Shown here: one piece after another, positions 21,058 through 32,623 of the stretch | Layout of the letters: every line of letters starts with the position of its first letter | Numbering within the stretch: the stretch's first letter is position 1 | Source of the DNA: Macrotrachela quadricornifera | Taxonomy: Eukaryota; Rotifera; Eurotatoria; Philodinida; Philodinidae | DNA length: 64,000 nucleotides | Direction of reading: 5' to 3' | Assembly: GCA_022393335.1 (NCBI GenBank) | Contig: JAJEKB010021795.1 | Location: 1,031,065 to 1,095,064, forward strand | The notes under the pieces: model-generated | Told to the model about the DNA's origin: nothing | Databases searched by the model: none | Seen by the model: only the letters and a program-made list of their open reading frames with translations | Made by a program: the position numbers and the translations under genes

Positions 21058-22600
21058 AATCCAATGTTGAGGATAATTGTCATTATTATTTAAATCAAAT
21101 TCGATCCTTTTTGAGACAATTTGTTAAAAGTTTTTTTTGACAAAAAATTTTTAGATACCTTGGATCCTACTTGAGAAAATCATATCTCATTTATTTTTAA
21201 AATTCGGCAAAATTTTGTTTCATCATAGAAATATGAATAACTTGAGAGTGAAGTAGTTTGCACCAGGTATCAAGGATTATTTAACATCTTTTTATGTATT
21301 TTGTTTTTGTTATTGTACTAATGATGACCGTATTTAAGATCTGTGAAGGTTGAAAATTCTACAAAACTATATAAAATAAAATTATATTAAAAATGAACGA
21401 AAAAACTGCATTCTAATTTATTTTGAATTTTAATACGTGCTTCATTCTCAAGTTATTCAAATTGCTATATTTATTGACTAAGAAGCAGTTATACAAACTT
21501 GAGTATTACTATGTTATATTTATTTTGAACTGAAGTTCCACATGATCTGTTTCCCATGGACTACATGAATTGACGTCCTGCATTGGCGTGATGTTTGGCA
21601 CTGATTTGTTGTATTGTTATTAAAATGATGTCTCTCTATTGATTATGATGCTTTATAAACATCGTGATTATATAGTTTGCATCAGGTATCAAAAACATCT
21701 TTTTATGTATTTTGTTTTTGTTATTGTACTAATGATGACCGTACTTAAGATCTGTAAAGGTTGAAAATTCTACAAAACTATATAAAATAAAATTATATTA
21801 AAAATGAACGAAAAAACTGCATTCTAATTCATTTTGAATTTTAATACGTACTTCATTCTCAAGTTATTCAAATTGCTATATTTATTGACTAAGAAGCAGT
21901 TATACAAACTTGAGTATTACTATGTTATATTTATTTTGAACTGAAGTTTCACATGATCTGTTTCCCATGGACTACATGAATTGACGTCCTGCATTAACTT
22001 GATGTTTGGCACTGGTTTGTTGTATTGTTATTAAAATGATGTCTCTCTATTGATTATGATGCTTTATAAACATCGTGATTGTATAGTTTGCATCAGGTAT
22101 CAAAAACATCTTTTTATGTATATTGATTCTGTTTTGTTATTGTACTGATGATGACGGTACTTAAGATCTGTAAAGGTTGAAAATTCTACAAAACTATATA
22201 AAATAAAATTATATTAAAAATGAACGAAAAAACTGCGTTCTAATTCATTTTGTTCGATCATGTCAGCTCGGTTGTAGCACTACTAGTGACAGCCTATGAA
22301 TTCATTAGATTCAAGATGTACAAAATGATTTGATGATCATCGGTGACTTCATACTGATCCGATGTTATTAGTTAAATAAAAGAAGAAGGCATTGGTATGA
22401 TATCATATCTACCCTATAGACTCGGTTTGATACTATCTAATTTTTGGTTAACTAATTCTATTGAACGCAATTTAAGTGATTAAATAAATGAAACATGATT
22501 AGCTCATGCAGGATCCAAGGTATCTAAAATTTTCACAATTTGCGTCGAAAGAATCGAACTTGATATAAATAATAATGAAAATTATTCTCAACATTTGATA
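21058..22600. repeat. 1.5-kb inverted-repeat element loaded with internal tandem repeats
   Basis: The terminal arms (about 21058-21213 and 22455-22600) are inverted copies. CCAATGTTGAGGATAATTGT at the left is mirrored by ACAATTATCC-like sequence on the right, and TTTTAGATACCTTGGATCCT occurs in both arms in opposite orientation. The interior consists mostly of 2.4 tandem copies of a unit of about 415 bp (separate entry). No ORF. The structure (long TIRs around tandem repeats) is that of a foldback/FB-like or MULE-like non-autonomous element. Confidence 0.7.
21254..22252 (+). repeat. Tandem repeat, 2.4 copies of a unit of about 415 bp
   Basis: Copies begin at TAGTTTGCA(C/T)CAGGTATC: 21254, 21673 and 22084 (periods 419 and 411; the first unit has a short extra segment AGGATTATTTAAC). 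The units are nearly identical by eye, with scattered single-base changes and a small insertion in the third copy, implying recent amplification or homogenisation. The third copy stops after TTCTAATTCATTTTG at about 22252. Confidence 0.9.
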
Positions 22601-24043
22601 GAATAAAATTATAAATATTTCCTTATTTTTATATTTTTATATAATGTTGTACGAACTTTTGGTCCTACCTTAGTGTGAGCTCTCTCTCTATCTAAACTTT
22701 GTCTGCAAGTGGGAAAGAGAGAGTACACTCATTGATAAATACATATCAAAACGTATATTAAAAAACGAATATAAAAGCAGATTACAAACATATATAAGAA
22801 AGAGAACCAGCAAAAGAATGGTATCAAAGATAACATTCTTTCTCGAAAAACAGAACATGAAACGAAGAAACACAAAACACTATGTGAATGCAAAGGAGAA
22901 AGATTGTCCCTAAAAGTGATGCATAGAAGGGAAGAAAGAGAAATAGCAGCGAGGACATTCGTCGTCGCTAACACTAAGTATATATATATATATATATTGA
23001 ATGTGCCAAAATGTTTACAATATTTTTTATTTCACATTTATCTCGGGTGAGGTAGATAATAAAATTTTGATTTTTTAAAAAGATATACCATTACAAATTT
23101 TCTAAAAAATGCAATATCGAATCTTTATTGAGTTGTGTTGATCGTTTTCCCATACCAAAAATTAACACCCAAGATGATCATACCACTTCCTATCTAGTCA
23201 AACATGAAAGTAATAAAAAAAAAGAGTTCAATGCGACACTTGTCTAAATTTGTATTGAACACTAGAATGCCTGCTTTGAAAATTTGGTATAAACAGCTTA
23301 ATATAATATTTTTTTCTATGAATATATTTTTGAAAGATCAAAAACTTTTTAAATATCTTAAATACATTCAAATAAAAAGATTCGAGCATTCCTACTACTC
23401 GTTCAATATTAGGTAGTGATCTGAGAGTAGCCTACAATTCATAATTCAGAGCAAGTTGTATTTGCAATCATTGAAGACTTCTCTTTTATAGTATTTTGTG
23501 TAATATATCAATTAATGATGATGTATTAGAAGTAGTTTTAGCTGGATTATAAAGTAATAATAATTTTGTATGAATTCAAAAATGCTGACTTCGTTATTGA
23601 AATTTCGATTAGTATAAATCAATTAATTTCTTACTAGTAAACGTTGTTAATTGTTTGTATATTTTAGAAAATATCACGACAAATAATGTCGTTTAAGTAA
23701 TGAATACATTCTCTGTTAATGACGTTCATTTTATTTTGTTGGATGTATTCTCGTAACTATTCTTTCCTTTCAATGTGTTTTTCTTGAAAGGAATTGTTTC
23801 AAAAAAAAGAGTGTGTGTTTGTAATTTTTAACAACATTTTAAAGGCAAATATTAAACGACAATTGCCGTGTGTTGTATTACCCCTAGAAAATTTTTAATT
23901 TTCTTTTCCTGAACATTTTGTTTGACAGAATTTGAAGTTTTTTTTTGTAGTAAAGAATTTTTTTCTGTCAGTGAGTAACGTCTTACTTTTTTTTCCTTAA
24001 AAAAATATATAAAACTAATGTAGAAGTTTATTCAATAGTTTTC
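22601..24043. other. Intergenic, about 1.4 kb
   Basis: No supported gene. It contains a (TA)n run at about 22979-22997 and CT/GA-rich stretches near 22681-22735. Small ORFs here have no recognisable feature. Confidence 0.5.
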
Positions 24044-24515
24044 GATCTGGTAATTTATCAATTTGATAGCTAAGTATCAAGAGGATATTTTTGTAAGAAA
24101 AAAACTTTTCTGAGAAAAAGTTCGATAGTTGGTTTTTATATATTCCGAATCAGCATCAATAACTATATCAATTCATATATTTTTCTAGTCCTTTAACGAA
24201 ATTTTTGTTTGTCGAAAATTTACCTCTTGTCATTTAGGATCACATCATCAACAGATAAATTCAGTCGAAGAATGATAAAGAACGAATCTCTCTAAAAAAA
24301 AAAACAATTTTATTAAAAGACTAGAAACATATATGAATCGACGCAGTTTTTTATGCCGATTCGGAATATGTAAATAAATCAGTACACTGCTATGATAGTT
24401 TTCAAAAGGCCAACGTGATTTTTCAAAGATCCTCTAAAAAATCAACTATCGAATTTTTTCTCAGAAAAATTTTTGCTTATAAAAATATACTCTTGAGTCT
24501 TGGTAATCAAATGCT
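24044..24515. repeat. Foldback, arms about 120 bp
   Basis: The left arm (about 24044-24182) and right arm (about 24330-24515) are inverted copies: TTTTCTGAGAAAAAGTTCGATAGTTGG in the left corresponds to CCAACTATCGAA/TTTTTCTCAGAAAAA-type sequence in the right. The inner parts also pair (TATTCCGAATCAGCAT with ATGCCGATTCGGAATA). The inner part matches the repeat at 4.79-4.84 kb. Non-coding. Confidence 0.65.
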
Positions 24516-25054
24516 GAAAACCACAAGTCTCCATCATGTTTCTACCAAAAGTAATTCAAAAAACAATCAAGTGCCGATATTAGTTCTATTATTTTACATA
24601 GTTTTATGATAAAGTGTTTTGAGTATGAGTTTTCTAAGACGAGTTTCATATGTATTCCTAGTGCTACATTACTCTTTTGCGGCTCTTATTTGATGTTTGA
24701 TAATTTTATGTCAGCTTCATAGGATCATATAATGTGAGCGTAATTAAATCATATTCTAATATCTCAAGATATGATGAAAGTTAGCACACATATTTGATAG
24801 CAGCATCTAATTCTCTATCAACGTATAAAAATTCTATAAACACGTCGATCAATATTTGCTTTAGCAAATAACTTTTTTTCTGGTTAATACTCATGACAAT
24901 CTTATACTTTCTTTATTCTTCTTCTGTATGGCCTTCTTAAGGTGAAAAGTATCTATACTGATGTACGTCACAAGTTTTCCTTCTTTCTAGGCGTACGAAT
25001 ACAAAATCATCATTTTCGCCATGATGATCTCTAGAATGAATATGTCAGAAAATA
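24516..25054. other. Intergenic
   Basis: Nothing recognised between the foldback and the piggyBac-like element. Confidence 0.5.
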
Positions 25055-25537
25055 TTAACCCTTTGAGGAGGGAAATTTTTTGAATCGACGGATACTTCTT
25101 TAATCATTTTATTCTATTTGTCTCAAAAAGAATTCCATAAAAATCAAAGTCATGCTTCTTTCTGTCGCATTAGGACGTCAAGGTCAAAACTCGAATCCGT
25201 TTTTTTTAAGATAGAATTCCATTTTGGTTAGTTTTAATTGTATAAACGGTATAAAGAAATAAAGAGTACAAGTTCGAAAGAGAGATGATATGCTGTGCAA
25301 ATTCAACAACAACGTAAATTCGTCAATGAGAACGAGAATATATATATACCCCCAATAGTAAATGACAATATTCTCAAAAACAAAAGATCAGAGAAGAAGA
25401 GAAAAAGTATGACATCATTGTACCTCACCAGCAAGAATAAGAAATATTTGAAAAGAATTTATATAAGACAGAGAAAGAAAGAAAAGAAAAATATGAGATG
25501 ATAAATGCAGACCCAAGTAAGCAAAAAATAAAGAAAG

Positions 25538-25765
25538 ACGACCAACATGACTAGTCTAAAATGTCGGCAACATCCGTCATGACTAGTCGCATTTTGAAGA
25601 AATGTTCTTTAAACAAGTCTAGACAAGTCCAGAATGTCCTTGAATCCAGTCATATCTAGACTAGTTAGAAGACTAAAAAAAGAAGGCGAAAGGTGAATTC
25701 GAACATCCAGTCCTACAATATTCAAAACTCGATGGGCACCTTGGCGATAGACTACCATCAGTTTA
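25538..25765 (-). repeat. SINE-like copy, tRNA-derived head (minus strand)
   Basis: On the minus strand a tRNA-like head runs from about 25765: an A-box-like TGGTAGTCTATCGCC and, about 45 bp on, a B-box GATGTTCGAATTCACC, then a T7 run. The body is rich in GACTAGTC-type palindromes and ends ACTAGTCATGTTGGTCG near 25539. A second copy in the opposite orientation lies at 27118-27456 with a matching tail. Confidence 0.45.
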
Positions 25766-27117
25766 AACAGTCACAATCATAAATTGACTCTCGTCCATTC
25801 ACTATACAATCAGAGATGATTCAATGTGACTATAATAGTTATTTTTATAGATTGTATCGTCCATCCTAGTTCGGTCTAGTCTGTAAAACTCTGAACAACC
25901 CAGCCACTTTCTTTGGACTGAGTTATCCTACTAATTCATTTAAACTGTTTAATAATGGAAAGTGAAAGAAGTAAAATGTAAAGAAAAAAAAACTTTTCAA
26001 CATCTGTGTCATTCAGTAAAAATAAATGATGAATAATCAGATGCCTTATTCAGAACATGGATTAGAAGGTAGAATAACAATCATTTTAGTGTCTGTCTTG
26101 TACTAAAACCATTACAGATTGATGATGAATAAGCATGATCTGATATAGTATGTTTATGAAAATGAATGACGTCTTTTTATTTTATATTGAAATAATGTCA
26201 ATTGTCATCGATGTTATTAATTTTTTTTATCTAGCTAGGAACGACAATAAGAGAATGTGTCATAATCAATAGCCACGTCAAAGAGAGACACTACTCTTTT
26301 TTTGTAGTATTTATGAATTTGGTAGAAAGAAAAAAATGCCGAGAGTAAAAGATATCAAAAGGGCTCTTGAATGTCGCTTCATTACACACTATTCAGGCAT
26401 AAGGACTTGATACGGATGTTTCTGCAGATTATTCATGCAATGACCAAGAAAGAGTGCGCTGAAGCTGCATTAACAGCACTTTCGATATCCTTTTGATTCG
26501 ACAATTTTTTAATTTCAGTGTTTTTTCTTTCTATTAAATTCATATCATACTACTTCATACATCTCTGTCTTGATATTTCATATCATATTTTGTAATTTCC
26601 TATGTTGAAAATATAAGAATATATGGAAGTATAACAAGCAGATGTAGGTACGAAGATCAATATTTATCTTGCAGTGAGGATTGCTAATTTATTTATATTA
26701 AAATTATTAGACGTACTAAATTTTAAAAAAAAACTTAAAAATAATTCAAAATTTTTTATATTATAATTTTATGTTAATTTAATTGTTAATGGAAGATACA
26801 GTGATTTAAATTTAAACCAAACTATAATATGAAAATACCTAGTATCTTTTCAATTTAAATAGTTCTTATTACTTTTGCATTTAAAATTCATTTTTTTTAG
26901 TGCCACTAATTACTTTTAGTTGATAATAATTAAAAGATATTCCTCCAAAAAATACAAATTTTTTTTTATATTTATTTTATTTAAATGATCTTGTATTCTC
27001 TAAAAGATAATATTTTATTCATATCAGAATATGAAAAAAAAAAATTTGGGGCAAAACTGTTTGAAATAACATCTTAGAATGATTATAAACATATAGAAAT
27101 TGATCTTTTGATCATTT

Positions 27118-27456
27118 ATTTCAATGGTCTAAACGATGGATAAGTGACAGATTGTATGCATGTTCGAATCTCACATTCATCCTTATATATTTCAATTTAG
27201 ACTAGTGTAGACTCATCCACTACATAAGGCTGCAACTCCCCCTATGTACCGTCCCTGACTAGTCTTTGTCTCAAAAAGTCCTCGACTAGGACCAGTTTAC
27301 ATATTAGACAATAACATTCGGTACCAACCGACTTCCGACGAATCCTTCTCAAGAAAAAAAAACTAGATTAGACATGTATAATATTGTCCTTAATCATGTG
27401 ATTTATATGAGGCTTCACGACGGCCAAAAATTCTGGACTAGCCATGTTATAGTCGA
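27118..27456 (+). repeat. SINE-like copy, tRNA-derived head (plus strand)
   Basis: Its A-box-like sequence is TGGTCTAAACGATGGATAAG and its B-box ATGTTCGAATCTCACA, followed by a body with several GACTAGT/CTAGTC motifs. The tail GGACTAGCCATGTTATAGTCG corresponds to that of the minus-strand copy. Head and tail being shared by two opposed copies supports a SINE family rather than one element with terminal inverted repeats. Confidence 0.45.
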
Positions 27457-27685
27457 ATTTGAGATAAAATTACTTTAATGACCAAACATATTTAATAGAT
27501 TAATGTGAAATGAATACCTTTTTCTTTACTAAAAAAATAGGTGGTCCAAAAATAAACCACCTGTCCTCAAAGGGTTAATTGAAACACTAGAAAAAAATAT
27601 TGAAATTGAACTAATATCATTTGTTTCCCGATCTTTATTAAAAGATTTCGTTTGTTTAGATGGAGCTCGGCAAAAAGGAGTGTTA

Positions 27686-28027
27686 GCCACAACTCGCGGC
27701 GCAACCGCAGAGGATCGGTACATTGTACGTCACCTTGGGGCGTTACATTGGGACGTTACCTTGGGTCATTATCTTGAGTCGTTACATTGGACGTCACGTG
27801 GGGACGTTACATTGGGTCGGTACGTTGCATCGTTACCTTGGGACGTTACATTGAGACGTCCCAATGCAACGACCTAAGGTGGTGTTCCAATGTAACGTCC
27901 CTATGTGACACTCTAATGTAACGACCCAAGGTAACGCTCTATGTTGAGGTGAGATTGTGTGAATTATAACTAATAATAGTGAGTTTCTATGGTATCGGCC
28001 CTCTGCGGTTGCGCCGCGACTTGTGGC
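27686..28027. mobile_element. Palindromic minisatellite element, 342 bp, TA-flanked
   Basis: Near-perfect inverted ends GCCACAACTCGCGGCGCAAC / GCCACAAGTCGCGGCGCAAC, continuing CGCAGAGG, are flanked by TA at 27684-27685 and 28028-28029. The interior is a degenerate 15-16-bp minisatellite (CGTTACATTGGGA, CGTTACCTTGGGT) that runs in one orientation up to about 27865 and then in the reverse orientation (CCCAAGGTAACG, CCAATGTAACGT). It is far more GC-rich than its surroundings. The long ORFs across it on both strands are by-products of the repeat. Confidence 0.8.
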
Positions 28028-28128
28028 TACTAGTGGCAAATGGATAAAATTCAACTTATTTTATATTTTTTGTTTGAGATATATATATAACTGATATCAT
28101 ATACATTATTCATCGTTCAATTATATCA

Positions 28129-30641
28129 ATGGCAAATCATACGTTTTATAGTGTACGCTATTCGAAATCAATAGTATTTCGTCTTCTCATTTTTACTACT
28201 CTCTTCCTCATTACATATTTATTCATAGCTAAACTTAATCTAAGTTTATTGACTGTATTTATTGAGAAAATATTTAAATCTTTAATTAACTTTGATCAAA
28301 TCAATAGAACATTTTATGCTACACCTATAAAAATTAATATTCAAAGCAATACGAATAATACAGTATTAGATAGAGATTTATTAAACAAATTAAAAACGAT
28401 TCAGAATACAAACATATCTCAACAACCGAAGGAAGCTTTTGTAACATTTAGCAATAATCAACCAATGTATTTAGCCTTACTCAAGGTTTTATTAGATTCT
28501 GTTCATGCGTTTTCAACACGACCTATTATTGCTTTTGGAATTGACGTAGATCTAAATATTGATATCAATCAGTATCCACGAGTTATTAAACGACGTATAT
28601 CACAAAACGATTGTGGTCCGGTAATATATATATATATCTATATCAATCTGTTGTTATTATTTATTAATTATAAGTAATTTGAAATAAATAGGCATCATAT
28701 TTTTATTTTTATTTCTAGTCAGTTTACTTTTGTAAATTGTATGCAATTGTCAACAGCAATGTAGAGTATGGTGTTCTTATGGAAACAGATGACGTTGTCA
28801 ATTATAATGTTGATATACTTTTTGATGTTCTTCATGTATGGCCTTATCCATTGCCGTTATCACCTCGTCATCCTGATGATCCACAAAATTATTACCATTT
28901 TATGAGAATACACAATGTTTCGATGCGCACTACACCCTATATACATGCTCATATTATTTGGAATTATCGTGCTTTGCCATTTTTACGAAATGTCTTATCA
29001 CTTTTGCGTCAAGGTCATTTTCAAGGTGCAAATTTTGATGAAACGGCTGTTAATGTTATGCTATGGCATGCTCAAGCTGATCATACACTATGCAAATATG
29101 GTACGAATATGTTTAGTCTTTATATATAATTTCATTTTTAAAGAGAGCTAGTACAATATGATTTGCAAGATAATTATTTTAAGAGATAGCGATATATATA
29201 GTTTAAAACATGATGCAAATCATAGGTAGAAATCATCCGACTCTTAACGCATCTGACATACGCATATGTATATTAGTATATTCAAAACAACAGACAGTTT
29301 CATAAGATTAGTTTCAAAGACTTCGTCGAACAATTATCTAGACGGTACATAATGAATTTGCAAGAATTTAGTAAAATTTTAGTGAATTTTCTCTATAGCA
29401 TTTGACTTTGACAGCAAACCTATATTTTGGATTTTGTACTGAAACTTTGCCTGTATCAAGACCTCAAATAAACCAACCAAGTTAAATAAAGTATATATCT
29501 GATAATTTAAAAACGCCCAACCTCTTTGTCACAAACATGTTTTGTTCTTTCAATTTGTTGTCTTGAAGTACCTTTTTCGTGGCAAATACGGTTTTATTGC
29601 ACGTGATGTTATAGTAACAATATTACTAATGATTTGTGCAAGTTGATCGTTGCTAGTTTGAGCCAGCTCCTTCATTTGAACCCAAGCTCTCAAAATTTCA
29701 GGTTTGTTTGCTTCTGGAGCATGCTTGGGCTGGTTTGCATCAAATTTGCGAATCTTATGCTAGTCACTAATACAAATTGTTGTAGCGGTCACTATACATT
29801 TCGCTTCGTTTTGTCCTTCATGCTCGAGAACCAAATAATACAAATCATTGCGACTTTTGTCTTTGATATACAGAAATCTGTCAATGTTTATTTTGGACTT
29901 ACCGTTTGTAGAATTAATAACTTCAACATGGATGAGGGTAAGAAAAGTCTAAATCTTTTCTACAATTATCTTTTTACGCTGCGAGATAGGGGATGGTTGA
30001 ACGGAAAGATAATTGTATAAATGTATTTTATATCTCAATAGCAATAGATTAATGATTTTAATATTAATCTCGATTGTAATTAGTAAGTACGAAATTTAAG
30101 TTAATATCAAAGGCCTTTTATCTTGTTGTTTAATAGAGCGCAAAACACAATATATTATCCGTATTAAATCGCACAAAGTTAATGATAGTTAGTTAAAATA
30201 TAAATAAATCGAAAAAGAAGAATTCTTGCTAAAGTTTTCAATCGATACGACTAATTATAACTATGATCTAACTGTTATTTTTCGAAAATATAATAGAATC
30301 AATATGCAATTGTTTGTAATTTGGTTTATAACAGTCTACTATCTATTTTTTTTATAGATCCTTATTTTGCTTCTTCCGAAGCTTACGAGCGCTGGCCTTC
30401 AGTTACAAATTGTGATAAATCTTGTTATACAGTATTTATTACATTACACGGTTCTAAAGATGCCAGTATATCAGGCAAACTCTTGGATAGGCTTAAAACA
30501 ATGAAAGGCAAACCAGCTTTGCAAACACCTGGTATGAATGGCATGAAACACATCAATGATAGTAATGCAACTTGTTGTTATCCAGATAGTCAACCATCAC
30601 CTATTCATCCACTCCTATGCAAACATAATTCACGTTCATAA
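28129..30641 (+). CDS. Type II membrane glycosyltransferase-like protein
   Basis: Three exons, 28129-28620, 28719-29100 and 30358-30641, give 385 aa. A short cytoplasmic N-terminus is followed by a single membrane segment (about residues 20-50, VFRLLIFTTLFLITYLFIAK), then a lumenal stem and domain. The architecture and the strand-like opening EAFVTFSNNQPMYLALLKVL, plus the acidic VLMETDDVV (a DxD-like metal/nucleotide-sugar site) near residue 195, are what a Golgi GT-A glycosyltransferase looks like. Further possible conserved points are FDETAVNVMLWHAQADH and a Cys-rich C-terminal part. I cannot name the family or substrate, and the enzymatic role is inferred from layout. The second intron is 1257 bp, exceptional beside the usual intron size of about 50 bp, and carries repeat-like sequence. 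Confidence 0.65.
29101..30357. other. Long intron with repeat remnants
   Basis: Intron 2 of the glycosyltransferase-like gene. Around 29435-29465 it contains GAAACTTTGCCTGTATCAAG, related to the foldback at 17.4-17.6 kb. An open frame at 29634-30020 has no recognisable domain and is probably chance. Confidence 0.5.
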
Positions 30642-32367
30642 TACTTTTCCATGTGATAATAAATCGACGCCTATACTTTTAAAATAACATTTATTGAAAG
30701 AATAATATGATAATTAAAAACGAAACTGAGTATTTTATTTCAATAAATAAATCTATATATAGAATTCTATCTCAATTAAGTATAAATTTTCAGGATATAC
30801 AGAACAATTTATATAAGGAAGCAAATGGATATAATGTGATATTTCATAGTTTTTCACTTGTACACATTTCTTTAAGATGCATTTATGCATGAATTATGAA
30901 ATATTTACGAAGCCGTTAATCAAGTCTCCTTTATATTACCGTAGCCGACGTGTACACAACACTTCATTTTACTACCAAATCCATCTACATTAACAATATA
31001 AAATAACTGAAATGTAATAGAAAATAATATATATGATATATTTGCATGATATATGCTATTAATAAATTAAACAAAGATACTCAATTTTCACTGATGATTT
31101 CGGAAACTTTTTCTTTTTTCCGCAGTGATTTTCTAAATGTCTATACTAGTGAAATGAGCACTCTCTTCACAGATCAATACAAAACTCATTCAAACTTGGC
31201 TAGAATGTGCTGCTAGATCCCCTCTATTATCATAAATATTCTCGAAACCCAAATCTAGATTTATTAGAATTGCTTGGCTTTATTTAGATAAAATCTAATT
31301 TTCTCGGGCTAGATTTTGGAGTGAGAATTCTCTTCAGGCATTCTTATAAAAACTTTCTTGCAGATTTCTTTATTTTTTCTGAAACAGTACAAATTAATGT
31401 TTCTATAGAAAAAATACGGTTGCAACAAAAAAGATAAATAATATCCACACGCTCCATAAAAATTGTCTACTATCATTCGTTTACGATATAGATACGTTAC
31501 AAAATGTAATTTTGCGCTTAATAATACTATTTAATAGGATAGTATTTTTGTACAAAGATTGACTGTTTAAGAGAAGTTAAACCTGATCAATGTAATTGTA
31601 ATAAATTACATTTATATTGTACGATATATTATGGATTCATCATCAATAATAAAATGTCATTCATTCTTTATAAAAAATTTCTAACAAATCTTTATTATTG
31701 TATCAAATTATTATTGAAATAGAAACTTCTTATTTAAATAACATTCACTATGACTAAAACAAATTATGTAAAAATGAACAATAATGTATATAATATTACA
31801 ATATACTGCAGTTAAATCGATAAAAGAATCAATCCATCGATTTCATATAAACTTAGTACTATTTGAAGACATAAAAACAAAGAATAAAAAACTCAAGATT
31901 ATTTGATGTCATTTATATAATTATAATTGATGATTAATAATATTGTCTAAAGAAAAAAAAATAGGTAAGAATTCGATAGATGTTCACTTGAAATCTATCC
32001 TATGATTTTATTCAGACTATATATTAAACACATATGATATACGAGAATATATGACACTTATATGATCAAATTATAGAAAAAAAAACGTTATATGACACAT
32101 TGATTAAAATAAAATAATATTCTTCTTTTTTATCATACGAATTAGATATATTAAAACATTCTATAATATTATATAGACGTTTTATTTATTGACATTTACT
32201 TTTATCATTGAAAGTTTTATGTAAAATTGACATTAGTTATTTTTATATTAGGGATTAGACTTTGAATTATAACTTAAATTAAAGATAATAGTATTTCTTT
32301 TCGTTTTGAAACATATCTATGTACACTGATATGAGAATATTATATAATCTCTTTCATTCTTTCATTT
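30642..32367. other. Intergenic, about 1.7 kb
   Basis: Very AT-rich sequence. No supported gene or RNA. Confidence 0.5.
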
Positions 32368-32526
32368 ATGCACGTAGGATATACACAAGATAAATATGAG
32401 ACTGTAGTTGAGATGATTAATGAATGTATAGAAATCCTTTATAGACGAAAAGCTTATCATAATAAATTAACTATTAATTTAGTCTTGCGATTAACAGTTA
32501 CTGCATATAATCTATTATATGTCTAA
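32368..32526 (+). CDS. Possible small ORF or orphan exon, 52 codons
   Basis: ATG at 32368 to TAA at 32524-32526 encodes a charged, helix-like peptide (YETVVEMINECIEILYRRKA) whose composition differs from the AT-driven frames around it. A splice-acceptor-like CACGTAG precedes it, so it could be the last exon of a decayed gene. No homology is recognised. Confidence 0.2.
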   Translation: MHVGYTQDKYETVVEMINECIEILYRRKAYHNKLTINLVLRLTVTAYNLLYV

Positions 32527-32623
32527 TCATTCTTCAAGGATATTGAGTTGTTTTTTTTTTTTTTGTATTGAAAGGTATAGACAGATATAAAATTGAGAAT
32601 AATTGAAATTTGTCTTATTTTAG

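Larger units (their letters stand above)
25059..27574. mobile_element. piggyBac-like non-autonomous element, 2.5 kb
   Basis: TTAA at both borders (25055-25058 and 27575-27578) encloses inverted ends CCCTTTGAGGAGGGAAAT (left) and CCCTTTGAGGACAGGTGG (right, reverse complement), identical over the first 11 bp. The right end also has a subterminal hairpin (AGGTGGTTTATTTTTGGACCACCT region). TTAA target duplication with CCC ends is the hallmark of piggyBac. No transposase ORF is present; the interior is AT-rich and holds two opposed SINE-like copies. Confidence 0.7.

Noticed and set aside
25539..27455. Reading the two CTAGTC-rich ends as terminal repeats of one nested transposon
   Set aside because: Each end carries its own tRNA-like A/B-box head facing the same way relative to its tail, which fits two opposed SINE copies better.
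27680..28054. Overlapping ORFs on both strands (65 and 73 aa) with repeated LGALHWDVTL-like peptides
   Set aside because: They are translations of the palindromic minisatellite; both strands read the same because the array is inverted.
28915..29151. 78-aa ORF overlapping the glycosyltransferase-like exon 2
   Set aside because: Shifted-frame shadow of the real exon.
29634..30020. 128-aa ORF in the long intron
   Set aside because: No recognisable domain or splice continuity, and it lies wholly inside an intron next to repeat-like sequence; treated as chance.
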